31,703 bases of DNA, taken from the NCBI GenBank assembly GCA_001275005.1, contig JWZX01002885.1:1-31703 (forward strand), written 5' to 3'. This DNA comes from Chrysochromulina tobinii. Its lineage: Eukaryota; Haptophyta; Prymnesiales; Chrysochromulinaceae. Under the pieces are notes generated by a model. That model was given only the letters and a program-made list of their open reading frames with translations. It searched no databases and had not been told where the DNA came from. This document shows, one piece after another, positions 1 to 8,628 of this stretch; within the stretch, counting starts at the first letter, position 1; every line of letters begins with the position of its first letter. A program made the translations under genes and the position numbers.

Positions 1-1145
1 GCGGCGGAGGGTGCGGCGACGTGGAGTGCGGCGGCGGCAGCGGCGGCTGCGGAGGGGCGGTCATGGGCGCTGTATTGAACGTCGGGATGGTCCCTTGGTG
101 CCGAGCGCTGTAATGAGCGCTGTACGGTGCACTATACGGTGCGCTGTACTGATGCGAGAACGCTGGCGGCGGGGGTGGCGGCATGCGTGTCGTGTTGAAC
201 ACCGGCGCGTCGTAGCCTCGAGGAGATGGCTGGCCTGGCGGGCCCACGTGCGGTAGCTGGCCGCTGTGCACGGGTGCTTGTTTGAGCGACGCCACACCAC
301 TGACGCCCAAGCATGCATGCATGCCCAGCGTGGGGCTGTGGGAAACCGATGGGCCCACACCGTAGACGGCAGCAGCGGAGGCGGAGGCGCTCGGCATGGC
401 GCTCGGCTTGCCTTCCTTATCGGGCCCCATATGCAAAGCGGCCCATATGCATAGGCTGCTGCTGGTGGCTGCTGCGGGTGGCAAGGCTGCTGCGGGTGGC
501 AAGGGCATCGTTGAGTCCTCAAACAGGGCGGTCAGAGCGTCGTGTTCAGCGCTGTCCATCGAGACATTGAGATCCAGCAGCGAGTCGCGGGTGCTGCGTC
601 GATTGACGCTCGCCAGGCCGTAGCCTAGCCCATAATCGCAGTCGTCGCTGTACCAGTGGACGCCGGCGACAAGCGCATTCACCAGGCCGTGGTTGATCGT
701 CATCGGCGATGTGTCCGTCGTAGCAGCCGACGGTGGCGTTGGTGGGTCATGGGCCGTCGGCGGGGGCGCATGCAGGTTGGTCGCTATGGCGCCACCTTCG
801 TAGGCGTGGCTCGGCCACCTGCGTAGTTGTGCTTCGGCGACGCGCTGCCGCTTTGCTGACGCCGGTGCGGCGATCGCATTCGGCGGTGCCGCCGGTGGCT
901 TTCGATGCACGTCCGGCGACATGGACGATAAGCCCCCATCCGAATGGAGTTCATGGACTCGAGAAGGCTTGCGAGTGCCACAGCAGCCCAGGCGGTCCCC
1001 CAACGTGCTGGATTGTCGATGTTCGTCGGTCTCACCATCAGGTGGCTTGGAATTCGGATCGCCGTCGAGAAGTGGCCGCAGCAAGCGTTCGACGCTATCC
1101 ATGGTCGCCGTGATGAACTTCTGATCCAGCCCGCCATCTGCTGAC
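1..1145. repeat. Segmental duplication, copy 1
   Basis: This stretch matches 3885-5023 in direct orientation at roughly 97% identity by eye. The offset is 3884 at the left and 3878 at the right. The change comes from a 12-bp insertion here near 540 and a 6-bp insertion in the other copy near 4483. Both indels keep the reading frame, which suggests both copies have been under coding constraint. The left end of the duplication lies outside the window; the right end is sharp at ccatctgctgac. Confidence 0.95.
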
Positions 1146-2150
1146 AAGGGCTCCACGGGCTCCACGGGCTCCACGGGCTCCACGGGCTCCACGGACTCCA
1201 CGGGCTCCACCACAGAAACTAGCGCCGTGCCAGCTTTTGGCCCCCAAACCACTCGCTCGTCTTCGGCCCCGTCGGCCACGTCGCACGGCCATCCTTCGGG
1301 CACCACAACCACACGCTCGTCGAAGCGCACCCGTTTGCCGCCGCCGCTGCCACCGCCGCCGCCGCCGCCTCCACCGCCGACGCAGTCGCCGCCGTCGTCG
1401 CCCCCGCCGCTGTGCGCGACACCTTTGTCGAGGCGACCGTTGGCGACGCCAGGGTGGTGCGCATCGGCGTCGCCGCCGCGCTGCTTCCGCTTACGCTCGC
1501 CCGCGGCCCTCTTTTGTTCCGCCTGCCGATCGGCCTGCTGCCCTTGCGTCTTTGCGGACGAGGGCAGCAACGGCGCCGATGCGCGCCACGGCGCGAGGTC
1601 GTGCACCGGAACGTACGAGTTGCGCACCTCGGGCAGCAGTAGTGGCATGGTGCGTCCGTCCACGTCGGCGACGTAATTTACCAAGAACTCGGGCTTCATT
1701 GGCCGGATGCCCATGAAGAGCGCCTTGAACTGGCGCCGCTGGCCCGCGTGCAGGCCCATCGCGAGGCACGGCTCACCCACGACCAGGCCCTCAGGGATGG
1801 ACGGCATGTCCGCAGCGGAGGAGGCACCTTTGCCAGACGCTGCCGATGATGCAGGAGCATGAAAGTTCTTTAGGTGTGCCCGCAACGCGCGCACAGCGCG
1901 CAAGACGCTGTGCGCGTCGCTCGACTCCGTGCTCATCCAACCGACCACGTTGAAGTCGGACTCAAAGTTGTTGGGCTTGATGTGCTGCATGAGCTCCACG
2001 GCAAGCCTCCAAACCTCGTCAGCATCGTTGGATGCCTGCAGCCGCTGCGACCAGCGGTTAGCAGTCTGCCTCCAAGCCGCCTTGACATACAGTCCAGTGA
2101 GTCTTGCAGGTCGTCGAGCTCAAGGAACGCCTGTCGCAATGGGTCCATTG
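1..2150 (-). CDS. Partial Myb-family paralogue with unique N-terminal region (runs off left edge)
   Basis: The minus frame is open from the ATG at 1990 to the window edge, about 663 codons with no stop. Its part at 1145-1 is a near-identical copy of the Myb gene at 2922-5187, in the same frame, so the missing C-terminus probably holds Myb repeats (inference). The N-terminal part is different. It has a helical segment, then a compact region around GLVVGEPCLAMGLHAG and NYVADVDGRTMPLLLPE that looks like a small beta-barrel reader (Tudor-like at most, unproven). A basic stretch, a Gly run, KRVRFDE (PP1-docking-like RVxF) and Val-Glu-Pro repeats follow. Upstream, an ATG at 2150 opens MDPLRQAFLELDDLQDSL in another frame. 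Joining it needs a one-base frame change near 2090 or an intron I could not define, so the true start is uncertain. A TATA-like stretch lies about 100 bp upstream. Confidence 0.7.
1148..1210. repeat. 9-bp minisatellite encoding Val-Glu-Pro repeats
   Basis: Seven units of gggctccac lie in tandem; the sixth carries one change (ggactccac). On the coding minus strand they read Val-Glu-Pro, with one Val-Glu-Ser unit. The array starts three bases past the right edge of the segmental duplication and is absent from the other copy. Confidence 0.95.
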
Positions 2151-2248
2151 TGAGTGAGTGCGAGCACACGAGCGAGGGCGGGCGCTGGACGCTGTGATGA
2201 GTGCGGATCCTGTGAGGGATTGATTGGATTGATGGTCCTACGTGAAGT

Positions 2249-2260
2249 GTGTATATAACT
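2249..2260 (-). promoter_or_regulatory. TATA-like element upstream of the left Myb paralogue
   Basis: An A/T-only core (ttatata) sits in otherwise GC-rich sequence about 100 bp upstream of the candidate ATG at 2150. Position and composition fit a core promoter element; nothing else supports it. Confidence 0.35.
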
Positions 2261-2402
2261 CCCGATGACTTTTTCCAGTTTCCAGAGAGTCGGTTTCACG
2301 TAAGTTTCGTGCTCTCACAAAAATTATTCTCCGGACTCCGCGTTCTTGACTCAAGGCGCGACTTTCCCTCCGCGTCACACCAAGATATGGGCGAACTTTA
2401 TA

Positions 2403-2426
2403 CCAATTGCAATTGACCCAATTCGC
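2403..2426. repeat. AATTG-rich cluster 1
   Basis: Two adjacent CAATTG palindromes followed by CCCAATTCGC. A longer, similar cluster lies at 19989-20032. Such AT-rich words stand out strongly in this GC-rich window. Confidence 0.5.
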
Positions 2427-2921
2427 TCCTGCCGCTGATCAAGCCGGCTCTCCAGCAGCGCGAGCAGGTATCGCTCTCCGAGTTTCAAATAGGTAAGTGA
2501 GTGTCGGGGTGGAAAGCAACATTCGGATTCACGCACAGGCCTCTGATCAGTCTTCATGTGCGCTATTCGGACCTGGCATGTAGTGACAATGTAGCGGATG
2601 AATCGCACCATACTGATCCTCTTTAAAAAGCGACGAGAACGCCGTCGAGATTTTGCTTTTCCTGCCACGCGCCCCGCCTGCCTCCTGCAGCACGAGCGGC
2701 GAGGGGGCGTCAACTGCGTCCGCTCTCCATAATGGGCCTCGGCGCTCGCTGACTCCAAACTGTCACTCGCGCTCTTCACACCCGTTGGATGATCTCTCTG
2801 GCTGTCGTACACGGCATGATTTTGCGATCTCTGGGTGTCTCGGCAGAGCCGCGCGTCTGAGTTTCGTCTCTCTGATGAGAGGCCGCTCCTCTGCCCCGGC
2901 AGCCTATTCGCTGCAGACTCC

Positions 2922-5187
2922 TTATGAAGCATAATCTGGGCCAACCATGCCGCTGTATTCTCGCGAGGTGAGCCGGTGGTACCGATTGCGAGTGGCATGC
3001 TCGGTCCTACCAGGCAACCTGGCCGCGACCTGCACCCATTTGTGCCCAAGCTCGAGGACCGCGTTCAGGATCGTCTCGTCTTCTTCGCGCGTCCAGCCGT
3101 ATCGCCCCTCGTTGCCGTTGCCGACGGCATTGCCGTCGGCCTCGAGGCCGAGCCCACGCTCACGCTCCATCTTGCCTTTGGCGCCTGCTTTGGCCGCCAC
3201 CAGGAGAGCTTCCTCTTCGGGGTCGGGCGGCGGCGCCGTGCACTGATGGCGCTTCTTGGGTTGGCCGCATCGCGAGCACCTGTGGGGAGTGAGAATGTCG
3301 TGGTGAGCACATGCATACCTCGGGGGCTCTTGAGTTGTCCGCATCGCGAGCACCTGTACGCGACCACGCGCCCGTATTCCTTAGTACCTTCCGTAGTGCT
3401 GCTGTAAACGCCGAGCGCGCTGTGCATAGGGCTGTTCATGAGCCTATGCCATCGGTTACGCACGGCGTCGTCGGAGCGGTTGGGCATGAGCACCTGTGGG
3501 GAGCGAGAACGTCGTGGTGAGCATATGCATGCCTCGGGGTGTCGTCGGAGCGGTAGGGCGTCGTGGTAAGCACCGCGATCTTGCGCCACCGTTGGCCCAT
3601 CTTCTCGACGGACTGCAGGATGAGCGCATCCTCCGCCGCGGACCACGTGAGTCGCTGCGCCTGGTCTGTGCGACTTGCACAGGCGCGCAGAGCCGCGGCA
3701 TGCGCGGCATGGATGGGCATCGTGTTGGGCACTTCGAGGCACACGCCCTGCAGGTGGAGTCGCTCAGAATGGCGCTCAAATGCTTCTCTGCCCGCGATAC
3801 CGACGGTACCGAGGACGTTGCCCGCCACTCGCTCTGAGGCGAGGAGCTTGTCATCTGGCGTGGAGAACGGCGGCGTAGGGAGCGGCGGCGGAGGGTGCGG
3901 CGACGTGGAGTGCGGCGGCGGCAGCGGCGGCTGCGGAGGGGCGGTCATGGGCGCTGTATTGAACGTCGGGATAGTTCCTTGGTGTCGAGCGCTGTAATGA
4001 GCGCTGTACGGTGCACTATACGGTGCGCTGTACTGATGCGAGAACGCTGGCGGCGGCGGTGGCGGCAAGCGCGTCGTGTTGAACACCGGCGCGTCGTAGC
4101 CTCGAGGAGATGGCTGGCCTGGCGGGCCCACGTGCGGTAGCTGGCCGCTGTGCACGGGTGCTTGTTTGAGCGACGCCATACCACTGACACCCAAGCATGT
4201 ATGCATGCCCAGCGTGGGGCTGTGGGAAACCGATGGGCCCACACCGTAGACGGCAGCAGCGGAGGCGGAGGCGCTCGGCATGGCGCTCGGCTTGCCTTCC
4301 TTATCGGGGCCCATATGCAAAGCGGCCCATATGCATAGGCTGCTGCTGGTGGCTGCTGCGGGTGGCAAGGCTGCTGCGGGTGGCAAGGGCATCGTTGAGT
4401 CCTCAAACAGGGCGGTCAGAGCGCTGTCCATCGAGACATTGAGCTCCAGCAGCGAGTCGCGGGTGCTGCGTCGATTGACGCTTTCGCTCGCCAGGCCGCA
4501 GCCCAGCCCACCATCGCGGTCGTCGCTGTACCCGTGGGCGCCGGCGACGAGCGCATTCACCAGGCCGTGGTTGATCGTCATCGGCGATGCGTCCGTCGTA
4601 GCAGCCGACGGCGGCGTTGGTGGGTCATGGGCCGTCGGCGGGGGCGCATGCAGGTTGGCCTCTATGGCGCCACCTTCGTAGGCGTGGCTCGGCCACCTGC
4701 GTAGTTGTGCTTCGGCGACGCGCTGCCGCTTTGCTGACGCCGGTGCGTCGATCGCATTCGGCGGTGCCGCCGGTGGCTTTCGATGCACGTCCGGCGACAT
4801 GGACGATAAGCCCCCATCCGAATGGAGTTCATGGACTCGAGAAGGCTTGCGAGTGCCACAGCAGCCCAGGCGGTCCACCAACGTGCTGGATTGTCGATGT
4901 TCGTCGGGCTCACCATCAGGTGGCTTGGAATTCGGATCGCCGTCGAGAAGTGGCCGCAGCAAGCGTTCGACGCTACCCATGGTCGCCGAGATGAACTTCT
5001 TATCCAGCCCGCCATCTGCTGACGTGGTGGAGCCGCCACTGCTGCGGTGCTGTGTCTGCACGTCGCTACTTGCGGGCTTCTCTCCTCTCAGACGCGCAGA
5101 CTCGGAGATTACCTGCTGCTGATATTCGTCCGCTGACAGCTGGTCGAATGCTTGAGTGTCCCCTTCGGTCGAACTGGCCTGGCCCAT
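2922..5187 (-). CDS. Two-repeat Myb/SANT transcription factor, three exons
   Basis: Exons at 5187-3574, 3493-3354 and 3279-2922 join in frame to 703 residues. Myb repeat 1 spans the first intron: LTWSAAEDALILQ, then GQRWRKIAVLMPNRSDDAV and RNRWHRL, with three correctly spaced Trp. Repeat 2 is in the last exon (GWTREEDETILNAVLELGHK, then RTEHATRNRYHRL), with Tyr in place of the third Trp. Between them lies CSRCGQPKKRHQC, a CxxC...C motif that may bind zinc. The N-terminal two-thirds is low complexity: Pro runs and Tyr-Ser-Ala-Pro repeats. The start is the first ATG of the frame (MGQASS); upstream the frame is open but lacks an ATG. Gly2 and Ser6 fit an N-myristoylation signal, odd for a nuclear factor. 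A role as a nuclear DNA-binding regulator is inferred from the Myb repeats; the targets are unknown. Confidence 0.85.
3280..3353 (-). repeat. Myb intron 2 (74 nt), duplication-flanked and introner-like
   Basis: Splicing TACAG|GTGCTCGCG to CCCCACAG|GTGCTCGCG keeps the frame (VVAY-RCSRCGQPKK). The first 30 nt of the intron copy the first 30 nt of the next exon: 15 identical bases, then a few changes. The last 44 nt (3323-3280) match the last 44 nt of intron 1 at 40 positions. A second donor, CGAG|GTATGCATG, lies inside the intron. Confidence 0.85.
3494..3573 (-). repeat. Myb intron 1 (80 nt), duplication-flanked and introner-like
   Basis: Splicing ATCGCG|GTGCTT to CCCCACAG|GTGCTCATG restores Myb repeat 1. 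The intron's first 36 nt carry a degenerate copy of the next exon's start, including ACCGCTCCGACGAC, with a 6-nt insertion relative to it. Its last 44 nt (3537-3494) are the block shared with intron 2; the four differences are all transitions. Confidence 0.85.
3885..5023. repeat. Segmental duplication, copy 2
   Basis: Direct-orientation partner of 1-1145, lying wholly within exon 1 of the complete Myb gene. To the right of 5023 the two genes diverge at once. To the left the other copy continues beyond the window, so the duplicated unit may reach further towards the Myb repeats. Confidence 0.95.
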
Positions 5188-5415
5188 GCTGGGCCTCCCG
5201 GCAACACGTCGGATCGCGAGGGCGGCGCTGGCGCGGTCTCGCAGTTTCGCCGGGTTTGCGGTTACGTCGCACACGAATTCTTCCCGGTGTCGTGACGGGA
5301 ATGCGCATGTCAAAATGATTGGACCGTAAGGTCAGTCTCTGTTCAAAGATCCGCATCCCATCCACAAACTTCCACGCGCCTTCCCGTAGGATTCCTAAAT
5401 AGTCGTCTCGGAGAA

Positions 5416-6705
5416 ATGCCGCAACAGCACGCGGATGTGCCGGTCGAGGCGATGTCACCACCACGATTCGCGGCATCCGATCCGGCCATGCTTGAGTATC
5501 TTGAGGAGCACGGCTACGCTGTCGTCAGCTCTGTCCTCGAGAGCGCCGAGGATTTTGCACGGATCAGCTCCGAGTTCTGGGACTTCCACGAGGCCCTCAA
5601 GCACGGCGTGCATCGCGACGACCCTTCCACCTGGGGAGACGAGTTCATCGCGTCTCCGGCCACGGGCATCATCGCACGCTGTGGCTTCGGTCAGAGCCGC
5701 TTCTGCTGGAGCCTGCGCACGCTGCCAGCGGTGCGCAAGGCGTTTGAGTCCATCTGGCGGACTGAGGACCTAATCACTTCGTTCGACGGCGGCAACGCAT
5801 TCCGGCCCGATCCCGAGTGGCGTACGGAGGGCGGCTGGTGGCACTGCGACCAGAATGGTACCAAGCCTGACCGGAAGGACAGGGTATGCGTGCAGGGCCT
5901 CGTGCTGCTCACACCCGCAAATGAGTACACGGGAGGCTTCTGCGTCGTGCCGGGCTCGCACAAGAACCATCTCGCCTTCAGCGAGCGTCACCCGTGGGCG
6001 ATTGACAGCGGCGACTTTCTGCCCGTCCCCGAAGGGGACGAGATCCTCAAACCCGGTGGCAAGCTGCTGCGCGCCAGCCCAGGCGACCTCATCCTTTGGG
6101 ACAGTCGCTCGATACACTGCAATGGGCCGGCGATCGCTCCGGCCGACAAGGCGCCGCCGGGCGCCGTGCCGCCGAGCGCCGAGCTCCTGCGCCTCGCGGG
6201 CTACGTGTGCTTCGTGCCAGCGAGTTGGTGCCCCGAGGCGGTGATGGAGCGGCGCGCGCGTGCGACACTTGAACTAGTGACCTCAACGCACTGGCCGCAT
6301 GCGTTCGTGCCGACCGGTCGGTCAGAGGAGGGGACGCTCAGGCGCACGGCCCAAGACTACTCGAGGGAGGAGACACGGCTCATCCTGGGTGATCACGGCC
6401 TGTGGCCCGACGCGCTGCTCGACAGGAAGCGGCCCGCGAACCCACAGCAGCGGGTTCCCTCATTGGCACTGTCACCGGCAGCGCGCTTAGCACCGGTGCC
6501 TGCCAACAAGCCGTCAGTCTGCACGCCCGCGGGCTCCGCGCCCGTCGGCAGTCGAGCCTGGGCTGCGCAGCAAACGAAACGGACGGGCGCGGGCGAAAGG
6601 CCAGCGAAAGGAACCTCCTCGGGTTCGGCCGCCCCCATGGCCCAGGCCGCCCCCCTTCTCAGCGTTTTGGGTGACTCGCTCTCCAAGTGTATTGGGGGTC
6701 ATTAA
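5416..6705 (+). CDS. Phytanoyl-CoA dioxygenase (PhyH)-family Fe(II)/2-oxoglutarate oxygenase
   Basis: Single exon, 429 residues, starting at ATG in a good context (gagaaATGCC). The family hydroxylates small molecules using Fe(II), O2 and 2-oxoglutarate. The metal triad is visible: GGWWHCDQN gives His143 and Asp145, and DSRSIHCNGP gives the distal His234. An Arg in LLRLAGYVCF (about 259) is well placed to hold 2-oxoglutarate. Between them, GLVLLTPANEYTGGFCVVPG is the typical core strand with its Gly-Gly turn. The substrate cannot be told from sequence. Residues after about 345 are a low-complexity Pro/Ala/Ser tail with no domain. No targeting peptide is evident. It is divergent from the Myb gene, with about 230 bp between start codons. 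Confidence 0.85.
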   Translation: MPQQHADVPVEAMSPPRFAASDPAMLEYLEEHGYAVVSSVLESAEDFARISSEFWDFHEALKHGVHRDDPSTWGDEFIASPATGIIARCGFGQSRFCWSLRTLPAVRKAFESIWRTEDLITSFDGGNAFRPDPEWRTEGGWWHCDQNGTKPDRKDRVCVQGLVLLTPANEYTGGFCVVPGSHKNHLAFSERHPWAIDSGDFLPVPEGDEILKPGGKLLRASPGDLILWDSRSIHCNGPAIAPADKAPPGAVPPSAELLRLAGYVCFVPASWCPEAVMERRARATLELVTSTHWPHAFVPTGRSEEGTLRRTAQDYSREETRLILGDHGLWPDALLDRKRPANPQQRVPSLALSPAARLAPVPANKPSVCTPAGSAPVGSRAWAAQQTKRTGAGERPAKGTSSGSAAPMAQAAPLLSVLGDSLSKCIGGH

Positions 6706-6944
6706 AGTTAGGTGTGCCACACGTTGTAGAAACAGGCCATAGCGCGGGCTAGGTCCGATTCGCGGGCCGAAGCGCGTACCGCACGGCGCGCGCGGTAGCC
6801 TATTCCCCTCGACACGCGAGCCCCTGGGACGCTTGGCGATGTGCGCGCGCACTGCGGCGACGCGTGTCGGCGCCGCGTGGAAAGGGACGCCGAGCCCGCG
6901 GATGGACGGCATCTCGCCAGGTGCTACGCCCTTCCAGAGGTCCG

Positions 6945-7529
6945 CTACGGGTCATGAAGAGTACGTGCGATCTTCATCCGCACCTGACCAGGTCGGCGAA
7001 CCGCCCAGCGGTCCTTGAACTTCGAGTCGTCCAGCTGCACCTTGACGAGCTTGTTGACGAGCGCACGCTTCAGGATGTGCTCCTTGAGATGCGTCTTCGA
7101 AACGACGACCCCAGGGTACTTCTTTTCGACTGCCTCGTACAGCTCGCTCGTCTTGAGCGGTCCACCCTCCGACAGCACGTTCATGACTGCGCCGCATGGG
7201 CCCGGCATGCTGCGCGTCTCGGGCGCCGGCACGACAAACTCCCCGCCGGAGGCCGCCTGCGCGAGGGCTTGCTTGAGCCGGGCTCGTCGCGCGCTGCGAC
7301 TGTAACTCGGCGCGAAGACGGCGGCGGCGGCGCCACTGGATGCCGTGGAGGGTCCTGTTGATGCAGGCGCCTGGCAGAGATGGCGAGCAAGGCTTTCGCC
7401 ACGCGGGAGCAGAGGCTGCAGCAGGCCCTGCTGGCTAGGCCCGCCGCAGATACCGACGCCGCCAGCGATGGGCGCGCGTGCGAGCGCTGTCAACCGGCGG
7501 CTGCTGCTTCTGGCGAGGCGAGCGAGCAT
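6945..7529 (-). CDS. Mitochondrion-targeted protein with winged-helix-like C-terminal domain
   Basis: 194 residues from the first ATG (context GTCGCCATG); the frame upstream has no ATG. The N-terminus (MLARLARSSSRRLTALARAP) is rich in Arg, Ser, Ala and Leu with no acids, a typical mitochondrial presequence. The C-terminal half contains LKTSELYEAVEKKYPGVVVS followed by KTHLKEHILKRALVNKLVKV and FKDRWAV, an arrangement like small winged-helix domains. Such domains occur in mitochondrial ribosomal and nucleic-acid-binding proteins, so a mitoribosomal role is possible but not shown. It is convergent with the PhyH gene (240 bp apart) and divergent from the FkbM-like gene (200 bp). Confidence 0.65.
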   Translation of the reverse strand: MLARLARSSSRRLTALARAPIAGGVGICGGPSQQGLLQPLLPRGESLARHLCQAPASTGPSTASSGAAAAVFAPSYSRSARRARLKQALAQAASGGEFVVPAPETRSMPGPCGAVMNVLSEGGPLKTSELYEAVEKKYPGVVVSKTHLKEHILKRALVNKLVKVQLDDSKFKDRWAVRRPGQVRMKIARTLHDP

Positions 7530-7729
7530 GGCGACGCTGTCGAAGAGGAGGCTGAGAATATCTCCACTGTGAATTACAAGTATCACATCTGCCCTCTCGT
7601 TCTCCCTCAGTCAGCATGCATGGGTTCGTTACATGTCTAGGGAAATGATCTTCTCTCACTCAAAAAAGAGGCACATGTGTTTTGCCGCGCCTCCCTCCCA
7701 AGACCCTTGCTCTCAGCCTCTTTTCCAAA

Positions 7730-8628
7730 ATGCTCCAGCCATCGTGCCGCGACATCGTCGCGCACCTTCCTATGACGGCCAGCGGCCAGCTCAAGCAGCA
7801 CCATTTGTTCACCAAGCAGCTCGATGCAGCAGGAAAGCCCTTGTGGAACGAGGGCGGAAATGCGGGCCCGCGCTTCGACGGACTGAAACACCTTCTAGGC
7901 TTCTACCTTCGGGCAACTGCACCATGCTCTACATTGGTGGCAATGTTGAGGGCGCCGACGGCAATATCATACACAGTCAACATGGCTGTCGCGTCTACAT
8001 CTTGGAGCCTGTCCCACTGTTTTTCAAGAAGCTCTCTACAAAATTTGCTCGCGTGCCAGGCATCTCCACGCACCATTTTGGCGTGGGGAACGCAACGACC
8101 CTGATGCGGCTCGAGGCTGGATTGAGGGGGCAGGGCACGTCGTACCAGTCTGCCACAAAGTTGAGCGATTCGAACTCTCAGCTGGGCCAGCTGCCACGTC
8201 AAGAGGGAATGACGATGCGCATACTCTCTGTGGAAGACACCTTGCGTGAGCTCTCACTGGCTGGGAAGTTCATCGACCTACTTCACGTCAATTGCGAGGG
8301 ATGCGAGTGCGAACTGCTCCTCTCGCTCGTAGAGCAACCGCATCGACTCACCGCCGATGGCACGTCCGTGCGTTCTGGCACGAGCTTTGCAGATCAATTC
8401 GGGACGATTCAGTTTGGGACACACAACTATCCAGCAGACGGCGTGAAGACAATAGTGCCTCAGTATTGTGCAATCCGACACGCGCTGGCACGGACGCATT
8501 GGATGCAATGGGGCACGCCGTTTGTGTGGGAGCGCTGGTTGCACCGTCGTGTGCATGCTGTGCCCCAACTTTTGCAGACACCAAGAACGGCTCCATCGAC
8601 GATGAGTCCTACCCTCCTGGACAAATGA
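7730..8628 (+). CDS. FkbM-family methyltransferase-like protein, reading frame interrupted near 7905
   Basis: FkbM-family proteins are SAM-dependent O-methyltransferases, often acting on glycans or secondary metabolites. The main frame contains MLYIGGNVEGADGN (SAM-loop-like), VYILEPVPLFFKKL, LLHVNCEGCECELL (the family's D/N-x-EG-x-E motif), then FGTHNYPADGVKTIVPQYCA and FVWERWL. The protein-like N-terminus lies in another frame: MLQPSCRDIV from the ATG at 7730, then FDGLKHLLGFY. Passing from GFY to LPSGNCTM needs one extra base at about 7905. A 56-nt GT-AG intron (about 7843-7898) would also restore frame, but it would remove FDGLKHLLGF, which looks real. The gene is therefore either a recent pseudogene, a sequencing error or an unusual splice form. 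No signal peptide is evident in the N-terminal frame. Confidence 0.6.

Larger units (their letters stand above)
2151..2921. other. Intergenic stretch between the two Myb paralogues
   Basis: This holds the probable promoter of the upstream paralogue (TATA-like gtgtatataact at 2249-2260 on the plus strand, read as agttatatacac on minus) and the 3' flank of the downstream one. It also holds a cluster of AATTG motifs at 2403-2426. A long minus frame crosses it but shows no protein-like composition or recognisable domain, and I do not call it a gene. Confidence 0.5.

Noticed and set aside
61-522. Long minus-strand Pro/Arg/His-rich frame, repeated at 3945-4406
   Set aside because: It is the other reading frame of the duplicated Myb-gene body. 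It appears twice only because the DNA is duplicated, and its composition is not protein-like.
2375-3049. 224-codon minus frame between the Myb paralogues
   Set aside because: It overlaps the last Myb exon in another frame and has random-looking composition and no domain.
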